Part shown: piece by piece, positions 56,691-64,000 of the stretch
Layout of the letters: each line of letters opens with the position of its first letter
Numbering within the stretch: the stretch's first letter is position 1
Source of the DNA: Sipunculus nudus
Lineage: Eukaryota > Annelida > Sipuncula > Golfingiida > Sipunculidae
Length of the DNA: 64,000 bases
Direction of reading: 5' to 3'
Assembly (NCBI GenBank): GCA_026874595.1
Contig: CM049317.1
Coordinates: 15,859,382 to 15,923,381 of the forward strand
Program-made: the position numbers and the translations under genes
Notes under the pieces: model-generated
The model's database searches: none
What the model was told of the DNA's origin: nothing
The model's input: the letters and a program-made list of their open reading frames with translations, nothing else

Positions 56691-57871
56691 ATTGATATCT
56701 TCAGTCACTGAGCCGATCGTTACAGCATGATGGTACACTTTTTTATGATTATTACTGGCGTTGGCTCAGCTGCACCGATGACATACAGTCTGCCGTTTTC
56801 TTGACCCTCTCAGTCACAAAAGTACCAAACGTTTCTTGTTCCCCAATGAGAGATCATTAAAGGTACAATCCACGATGGTCAGCAAACCCTCAGGTAGTGA
56901 TTGCGACACCCCAGGCAATGACGTAATGGCATATGACCTGTCATTCTACAAGCAAACATCTATTGACAGACTAAAATGCCTGGCTGGTTAATATGTAAGA
57001 GGTGTTAAAAATCTGAAGATGCGTCGCACTCATAACAGTTGACATTCTTTAGATCGCACAGTCAAGGACAGCTTATCAACATGACTGTCAACAATTATAA
57101 CTCAGTATCTGTGTAGGAATCTGTACTGATTAACCCCAGTCTCGGGTGAACAAACAGTTCTTGATGCGCTAAGAAGTAGGCGACACTCAAAGTCATACTA
57201 TTATCACATGACTACTTGAGTTACTAATCCCCACCTAGCATCTCGAGTGAGTTTTGCAATAAGTGATTATTAGAAATGTAACCCCAGGTTTTAATACATC
57301 TACACTTACCTTTTTTTCTGATTATTTTCATAATTTACGATGTCAAATATAATCAAAATTAATTATATCATTTAACAATAATTTTTAATATTCGAACATT
57401 TAAAAAAAAAAAAATTTTTAATTAAAACGTGTATCAATAAAATAAATAAAAAATAAATGTTTATTTTTCAGAAAGTTTAAGTCAAATATCCTCTAATATT
57501 TTGTCTATATGGGTTTAATAACAAGAATATCAAAATTGTCCCAGGATGTATTTAAGTTTAAAGTGTTAATTTTATTTTCTTAAATGGCAAGTTTTTATTT
57601 CAAAATCAGTCTTTTCCCAAATGATATCGATTTCAAATCTGTTAAAACTACCTTACAAAAAGACAGATGGACCTTTGTTAATAAAATATATGCATAGTTT
57701 AAACCAATTTATAATATTTCTTTTCGAGAAATAAGAAAATATATTTTATTTATAAGAATTTTAAATTATTTTATTAAAGAAACACTTCAAGGGTGGGGGG
57801 ATGACTCGCAGGGGTGTCAGAGTAATCTGCGCTGGGTCAATTTTATAAACAGCCACACCCACCCACCAATC

Positions 57872-57906
<35 letters not shown>

Positions 57907-58604
57907 GTATACTTTTATTGTCTTTTTGACACATTTCAATTATATCACAATTAAGTATCATTTTTTTAAACTGCTCTACCCATTGATGCTGCTTAAAGAC
58001 CTGAAAATTAAATAAAGTGAAATTGTTTGTGCTATAATTCATTATGGACTCTAGCCGTGATAATACGTTTCATTAGGCATTGATATTGGACTGGTTAGCC
58101 GACTTTAGTCGTTATATGAGCCATACGGGGGAACTGGGACGGACAACCATACTATGGCATCGGTACCTTAGTAAACAGCCAATAATCTTAACATTAGTTT
58201 ATGAGTAATGAATTGGCACAAATTACCGAAGTGTAAAACGAAAATATTTGCATCCTCATCAAACATATATATTTAACATTGTCAGATTTTAGAAGCGGGT
58301 GACAAATTACTATTCAATAATAATGAATATGAATGAGCTGTACACCCCAGGACCCCTGTATAAGAAGTGTGCCTTTACATTCACAGCGCCTAGATTAATA
58401 TAGCTGGTTCTCGAAAATTAGGCATTTGTGAGTATATTTTCTTACATGTTAACCAAGGGGAGGGGGGGGGGGGGGTCCAGGCAGCAAAAAATGATCAGAA
58501 ACCCATAGAAAAAGGTTGCGGCGGCTGAAACCCCCCCCCCCCCCGATCCGCTTCTGTCATTAACGAAAGTATGCATATTCCCTTTTCTTTTTGTATGTAT
58601 GAAT
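56691..58604. other. Unassigned, low-complexity patches
   Basis: (CA)n at 57874-57902, poly-G at 58467-58481, poly-C at 58531-58544; 57785-57960 shares words with 1890-1930 and 19010-19030. No gene. Confidence 0.5.
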
Positions 58605-58805
58605 TTCGTGCCACGAGCACAGCGCCAAAACTAAATGTAAAAAATGTACAGATCTTATCGAGACAGTATCATGCTGAAAAAATATATTTTATGTTAACTT
58701 TCAGAATTAAGAAAAATTGAGCCAACATTCCTCATCTCATTTAATAAATCCCCCAGCCCTATAAAACATCCGGTTACCGGGTTTATCAGCTGGTAAATAA
58801 TAATT
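58605..58805. repeat. Left member of inverted pair (partner 62375-62600)
   Basis: GAGCCAACATTCCTCATCTC, ATTTAAT, CGAGACAGTAT and GTTTATCAGCTGGTA occur here and, inverted, at 62375-62600. The pair brackets 3.6 kb. Confidence 0.7.
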
Positions 58806-58993
58806 GCAATTTTTTTCAGGGGAGAACTGAAATCAGATATGAACCAATGAATTCATCCTCGGTCACTCTATGTGTTGATGACGTAAATACATTGATTGAT
58901 GACGTAGTACATGTATTGACCCCGGACACTTAATGCCACTGCAATTTAGCCTTAAAAGTCCGAATATAAAACAAGGGCACCACAAAGCGGAGC

Positions 58994-59432
58994 ATCCCCT
59001 CGCACGGGACGTAATTAGTATGGGTGTATTACACAGTATGAAAATGAGAACGGCAGTTCTCTGGCCTTGACCTTTGCTCCTGTGACCTCAAACTCAATAG
59101 GTTCTTCATCCACGGAAGGGTGAGCCATATGAGCAAGATGACACTGACAGGTGTAAGTCAAACCGTTTGGCTTTAAATGGGTCGACAAGCTTTTTCAAGA
59201 AGTGGGGCTTGTGGCCGTGACCTTTGACCCCGTCACCTGAAAATCGATAGGATTCTTCATCGATGGGTGGGTGAACTAGCGACACGTGCAAGATGAAATA
59301 TGTTGGTCAAACGGTTTGGCTTCGATCCACAAGCCAATTCTGGACGGACAGGCGGACAGACATACAGACGGACGGACGCACGAACAGAGGCGTTACTATA
59401 TCCCCTTTGCAACTTTTTTTTTGCGAGGGGAT
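58994..59432. mobile_element. MITE-like element with 10-bp TIRs ATCCCCTCGC
   Basis: ATCCCCTCGC at 58994-59003 and GCGAGGGGAT at 59423-59432. Inside are two diverged ~125-bp tandem copies (TGACCTTTG..CC(T/C)GT(G/C)ACCT..., AAACCGTTTGGCTT) and a GGACGGACGG run. No coding capacity. Confidence 0.6.
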
Positions 59433-59520
59433 AATAACTGACCTTAAAGGGACGCAATCATAGATCTGACCTGTATAAACTAAAGGTAATTGTATCCGCC
59501 AAAACGAAGTTTTGCGGATA

Positions 59521-59569
59521 CTATGTTTTTGACCGGGTCCTGCCGCCGCCGCCGCCGCCGCCGCCGCGT
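59521..59569. repeat. (CCG)n run near the 5' end of the HINE-like element
   Basis: GCCGCCGCCGCC trinucleotide repeat, 9 units around 59541-59567. Confidence 0.9.
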
Positions 59570-59714
59570 TCGTTTCCGGAGAATTCCTCTGAGACTACTG
59601 GACAGATTTTCCCGAAACTTACATAAATTATCGGGTCACATGTGAACTAGTGCCTAACCAAGTAACCTTGACCTCCGACCTCTCCTCTCTGCCCAGCGTC
59701 CGTTTGTGCATCTG

Positions 59715-60990
59715 TTTCCACACATAAACCCATATATCTCGGGAACCGTTTGACCGATCAGGAAATTTTTTTTACATAAATGTAGCCCTGGGATAGCTTT
59801 ATAACATACACAAAAAAAGGTGGCGCCACCTGCAACCATGTTTGCACAGTGTCCATCTGTTCATCTGCCTAGGGTTAAAATCACTCATATCTCTGCAGTG
59901 GTTTGACTAATTCACCTAAATTTCGGCATGCGTACACATCCTAGATAGCTTTCTTGATTTTATGACAGGTGGCGCCACCTACATTCACGTTAACGCTCCA
60001 CACATAAACCCATATATCTCGGGAACCGTTTGACCGATCAGGAAAATTTTTTTACACGAATGTAGCCCTGGGATAGCTTTATAATATACACTACAAAAGG
60101 TGGCGCCAGCTGCAACCATGTTTGCACAGTGTCCATCTGTTCATCTGCCTAGGGTTAAAATCACTCATATCTCTGCAGTGGTTTGACTAATTCACCTAAA
60201 TTTCGGCATGCGAATACATCCTAGATAGCTTTCTTGATTTTATGACAGGTGGCGCCACCTACATTCACGTTAACGCTCCACACATAAACCCATATATCTC
60301 GGGAACCGTTTGACCGATCAGGAAAAATTTTTTACACAAATGTAGCACTGGGATAGCTTTATAACATACACTCCAAAAGGTGGCGCCACCTGCAACCATG
60401 TTTGCACAGTGTCCATTTGTTCATCTGCCTTAGGTTAAAATCACTCATATCTCTGCAGTGGTTTGAACAAATTACCTGAAATTCAGCATTATTATACATC
60501 CCGCATAGCTTTCTTGATTTTATGATAGGTGGCGCCACCTACATTCACGATCACGCTGTAAACATCCATGCTTATATCTCCGGACTCATTCAACCAATCA
60601 GGAAATTTTTTTAACACAAATGTAGGTCTTGGATAGCTTTATAACATATACAAAAATGGTGGCGCCACCTGCAGCCATTTTAGCACAGCGTCCATCTGTT
60701 TGTCTGCCTTGGGTTAAAATCACTCTTATCTCTGCACTGGTTTGACCAAATTACCTGTAATTCGGCATGCATATACATCCTGGATAGCTTTCTTGATTTT
60801 ATGACAGGTGGCGCCACCTACATTCACGTTAACGCTCCACTCATAAACCCATATATCTCGGGAACCGTTTGACCGATCAGGAAAATTTTTTTACACAAAT
60901 GTAGCACTGGGATAGCTTTATAACATACACAACAAAAGGTGGCGCCACCTGCAACCATGTTTGCACAATGTCTATTTGTTCATCTGCCTT
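59715..60990 (+). repeat. 280-bp tandem repeat array, about 4.5 copies
   Basis: Units begin near 59721, 60001, 60281, 60561 and 60840 with CATAAACCCATATATCTCGG. Each holds two perfect GGTGGCGCCACC palindromes (or a one-base variant), spaced about 150 bp apart, GGGATAGCTTTATAACATAC and TCTCTGCAGTGGTTTGA. A half-unit survives at 61263-61413. Confidence 0.95.
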
Positions 60991-60991
60991 C

Positions 60992-61684
60992 ATCCCCTTG
61001 CCACTCAATCCATGCCTCACTTCACCCGTCCTTCTCTGATTTTGGCGGATACACGTAGTCGCTTGTCGACTACCCGTATTCTAGTTCCTTGGAGCTTTTA
61101 TAAAAATAGGCCAGATGACTTTGATATCACCGCACACAGGCTGCTTGTTTTGATTATATCAACGTCTTTTTATTTTGTGGGGGCCCGTATAAATAATCAA
61201 ACAAATTCACCAAGGGCATCTGGCAGCAAGTGAAAAAAGCCAGAGCTTTGCATATGCCTTTTTTACCACTCTGCAGTGGTTTGACTTTTCCACATGAAAT
61301 ATTGCATGTGTATACATCTTGGATAGTTTCTCGTTCAAATAACAGGTGGCGCCACCTACAATCATGTTTATGTGGCAGAGATCCATTCTAATATGTAACA
61401 CATGTAACTCTATATCCCCTTGCCACTCAATCCATGCCTCACTTCACCCGTCCTTCTCTGATTTTGGCGGATACACGTAGTCGCTTGTCGACTACCCGTA
61501 TTCTAGTTCCTTGGAGCTTTTATAAAAATAGGCCAGATGACTTTGATATCACCGCACACAGGCTGCTTGTTTTGATTATATCAACGTCTTTTTATTTTGT
61601 GGGGCCCGTATAAATAATCAAACAAATTCACCAAGGGCATCTGGGAGCAAGTGAAAAAAGCCAGAGCTTTGCATATGCCTTTTT
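60992..61684 (+). repeat. Direct duplication of the 3' end plus flank, 422-bp spacing
   Basis: 60992-61262 and 61414-61684 are almost identical, from ATCCCCTTGCCACTCAATCC through the hairpin and CTAG into 178 bases of MITE sequence. The copies are separated by a half repeat unit. Confidence 0.9.
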
Positions 61685-61974
61685 ACAAAAATTGATCTTT
61701 CTAGCTCCGCATAAAAGCAACCTACCACCCCAGTTTACATGTCTTTCCTTTTCGCAACATGACAATGTTTACAAACATGTTGTTGATTAACAAGTTCATT
61801 CATCCTTCACGATAGCATTATAAGATATTTTCACAACCACAGTTACCCTTAGGACATTGATAATACAACAAGGAAGCCAGAAATCACATATATTCTTTTT
61901 CAAAAGTGGATGATTGGGTACCTTTAATGCAGGGAGTGATTTGTGACAACTTTTATGTAAAGTCTGCATAGTGA

Positions 61975-62290
61975 GCACTGATGTTAATGTGCTGTGTCAT
62001 TTGTTGGCTTTTACATAAATCTTCTGTGTCAGTTTTCTAAATCGTTTAGTGTCACTGAAATTAAATTTAATGGGTTGAATTACCAGTCAGGGTTATATTG
62101 GCCGTTCACCAAATTGTGATGTTTACGTTCACCTTTATATGTCAGTAGTCACCATCCATTTTATTGCGCTGTACTCAGTACTCATCACTCAACATAATGT
62201 GCTGTGTCATTGGTCACCATACACCATAATGTGCTGTGTCAGTGGTCACAATACATCTTAACGTGTTGTGTCAGTAGACACCACCAACCT
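61975..62290 (+). repeat. Second block of the TGTGCTGTGTCAGTAGTCAC minisatellite
   Basis: Units TAATGTGCTGTGTCA(T/G)TGGTCAC at 62198-62270. Continuation of the array at 54655-56690, implying that the 56.7-61.97 kb material was inserted into, or duplicated beside, one array. Confidence 0.75.
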
Positions 62291-62374
62291 TAATTTAACC
62301 AAGTTAAGATATATAATATATTATGGTAAACTCGGACATGGAACCAAAATCCATAATTCTAATGATTTATATTA

Positions 62375-62600
62375 TGATACCAGCTGATAAACAAGGTAAT
62401 CAGTCTTTTTATCTGGATTCGGGGGAGGGCGGGAGGGGGGGGGGATATTAAATGAGATGAGGAATGTTGGCTCATTTTTTAAATTTCTATTAATGTTAAA
62501 ATATTATATAGATTTTCAGTTGAATACTGTCTCAATGTGTACAAATATTTTTACATTTATTTTGTGGCGCTTTGCTCGTAGCAAGAAATCCATACATTGG
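62375..62600. repeat. Right member of inverted pair (partner 58605-58805)
   Basis: ACCAGCTGATAAACAAGGTA, GAGATGAGGAATGTTGGCTC and ACTGTCTCAATG are inverse to the partner. A GGGAGGGGGGGGGG run lies between. Confidence 0.7.
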
Positions 62601-62605
62601 TATGT

Positions 62606-64000
62606 TTGCCTTGAAGACCTAGTCAGTGATGATGTTTACATTTGAGAACCGGAAGGGGACGCAGAGGTATTCAGATTTTGTTTGACTGATTATATTTATT
62701 ATTATTGTTAGACGTATAAAGGACAGATTGATGTGAGGAAGATATGAAAGATGAATAAAATGTGTGTTTGAAGGCCAGGAAGCTGTTCCAAAAGAAAGAA
62801 ATGGGAATATACATACCTCCTTCGTTAGTAGAAGAAGCAGAAGGGAGGGGGGGGGGGGGTGGGGGTAGGGGATCATTTCGGACATTTCAGTAGTCCTAAC
62901 TCCTACTTGTCGGGAGATTAATAAACATATTTGCATAGAAAAATCAAAGAGCTATAATTAGATTGAATACAACAGATGGTATATATGAAGTTTTGAGTTT
63001 AAAATTGGAAATATAAAGATGAGATCCAAGACTCAACGAGCCAGTCTATTGAACACGTTTAATGGAACTGCTATAAAACGTTTGGTCGCAATATGTAACA
63101 ATATATATGGCTTACGAAGATTTAAATATCATTAGCCCGACACAGGAGTGTGCCCCATTTATAGGTCCTGCTTTAAGGAATGGATTCCATATGCGAAATG
63201 TCAGATGTAAATTGATTTGGCCATTCAGTTTTAAACATACTCTGTTTAAAATTGCGGTTAAATATGCCATCGACATGTAAGATTGTTATGGTAATTTGAA
63301 AAAAAAATGGCACAAATTATTTATGATTTTTCAGTTGCAGGACAGGATTTGTCTTAAGTGGAACAGCCGTATTACATCAGTACCGAAGGGAAGGAAAGAA
63401 AAATAAACGATGGGTTTAATTCAGATATGGTGTGCGATAATTTCATATATTTATCAAACTTCAAATTTCAGAGTCAATTTTTTTCTTACAGTGCTGTTTA
63501 TCAGATACCGACGAAATTAAGAGACTGCGCTATTGGATATAGGGAATTGCAAATGCTTACGAAAATCCTTACACTCCGTAATATCACCCAGTTATACGGA
63601 CGACCGTTTGGGGGAGGGGGACGACTTTGCGTCATAGCTATTACGGCCACCTGTGGGACCAGTCAAAGTGGTGAAGCTAGCGAGGCGGTCGACTTTAATG
63701 TTGATTTACGTTAGTAACTAATGATACTGTCCGGGACAAAAAGTGGTCGTCTAAGCGGTATGGTCGTGATAGCGACCAGGTTAAAATGTCAGGCAAGATT
63801 TCACTGTGTTTTAAGCCTGCTTTGCCATTTGGCAGCCGGAAACACTCGAATATTTAGAATGCGTGACCGTTAACTGACATCCTCCTACTGTACATGGTCA
63901 TCACGCTCTCTGTGACAAGCAGAGCCCTTGATCCATAAATATTCAAATCACGGTACACCAAAGAACAACAAAAACTTATACTTTCATGATCAAGTATAAT
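62606..64000. other. Right end of window, no gene recognised
   Basis: A 118-residue ORF at 63358-63714 has no recognisable domain and ordinary AT-rich codon content. The remainder holds a GGGGG-rich run at 62845-62871 and nothing else supported. Confidence 0.4.

Larger units (their letters stand above)
59491..61506 (+). mobile_element. HINE/pearl-like (Helentron-derived) element with 280-bp tandem repeats
   Basis: 5' end GTATCCGCCAAAAC with an immediate hairpin partner GTTTTGCGGATAC. Inverted subterminal copy TTTTGGCGGATACA at 61040-61053 and again 61462-61475. Each is followed by the hairpin GTAGTCGCTTGTCGACTAC and then CCGTATTCTAG, the hairpin-then-CTAG layout of Helitron 3' ends. A central tandem array completes the architecture described for Helentron-associated (HINE/DINE, mollusc pearl) elements. 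Non-autonomous: no Rep/helicase ORF. The insertion point in the MITE reads ...AAGGTAATT | TTCCTTGG, compatible with T-T targeting. Confidence 0.75.
59444..61927 (-). mobile_element. TTAA MITE copy split by a nested HINE-like element
   Basis: Left end TTAAAGGGACGCAATCA at 59444 and right end TGATTGGGTACCTTTAA at 61927. The piece 59444-59490 and the piece 61507-61927 together reproduce, inverted, the MITE at 32325-32793 (ATAAACTAAAGG, then GCAGCCTGTGTGCG, TGATATAATCAAAACAAG, CATGTTTGTAAACA). The material between is the inserted element. Confidence 0.75.

Noticed and set aside
63358-63714. 118-residue ORF as a gene
   Set aside because: No recognisable domain, no splice or promoter context; expected by chance in a window this size.

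Overview
This window looks like nuclear DNA of an invertebrate animal, most likely a lophotrochozoan and plausibly a bivalve mollusc. It is AT-rich, has small exons in long introns with GT-AG sites, and is crowded with microsatellites, minisatellites, MITEs, a tRNA-derived SINE and a Helentron/pearl-like element of the kind known in molluscs. The taxon is an inference from style; no marker gene is present.

Only three genes can be supported, all membrane transporters of the major facilitator superfamily. (1) At the left edge, on the + strand, lie the last two coding exons (153-266, 462-503) of an SVOP-like (synaptic vesicle 2-related) transporter whose remainder is outside the window. (2) A tandem paralogue follows on the + strand. 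Fourteen coding exons plus a two-codon terminal exon (12125-38718) give 451 contiguous residues covering all twelve expected membrane segments; the N-terminal exon with the start codon was not found. (3) Convergent to it, on the - strand (49027-42644), is a complete monocarboxylate-transporter-like (SLC16/MCT) gene. Five coding exons encode 473 residues, and every intron splits a glycine codon in phase 1.

The rest is repeats. 1-152: tandem copies of a 54-55 bp unit carrying the 3' splice site. 4.3-8.1 kb: inverted-repeat element filled with a satellite of about 120 bp. 10-12 kb: putative TIR element. The introns of gene 2 hold a TTA-flanked MITE, pentanucleotide satellites, a solo LTR (27511-28331), a miniature LTR retrotransposon with Pol III-like boxes in its LTR (30857-31257) and a TTAA-flanked MITE (32325-32793). 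Intron 4 of the MCT gene holds a 17/51-bp minisatellite. From 50 to 64 kb no gene was recognised: a 3.6-kb long-TIR element with a perfect 10-bp direct repeat at its borders, a roughly 40-bp minisatellite interrupted by a second solo LTR of the same family as 27.5 kb, and a nested structure in which a HINE/pearl-like element with 280-bp tandem repeats sits inside a TTAA MITE.

The genes do not form a pathway; two are tandem duplicates and the third is an unrelated solute carrier. The observations most worth following are the reiterated splice acceptor shared by the SVOP-like paralogues, the tRNA-box mini-LTR element, the nested HINE with a duplicated 3' end and flank, the two long-arm inverted-repeat elements, and a MITE fragment abutting the splice acceptor of the MCT start exon. 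All homology calls are from reading the sequence and recall of families; no database search was run.
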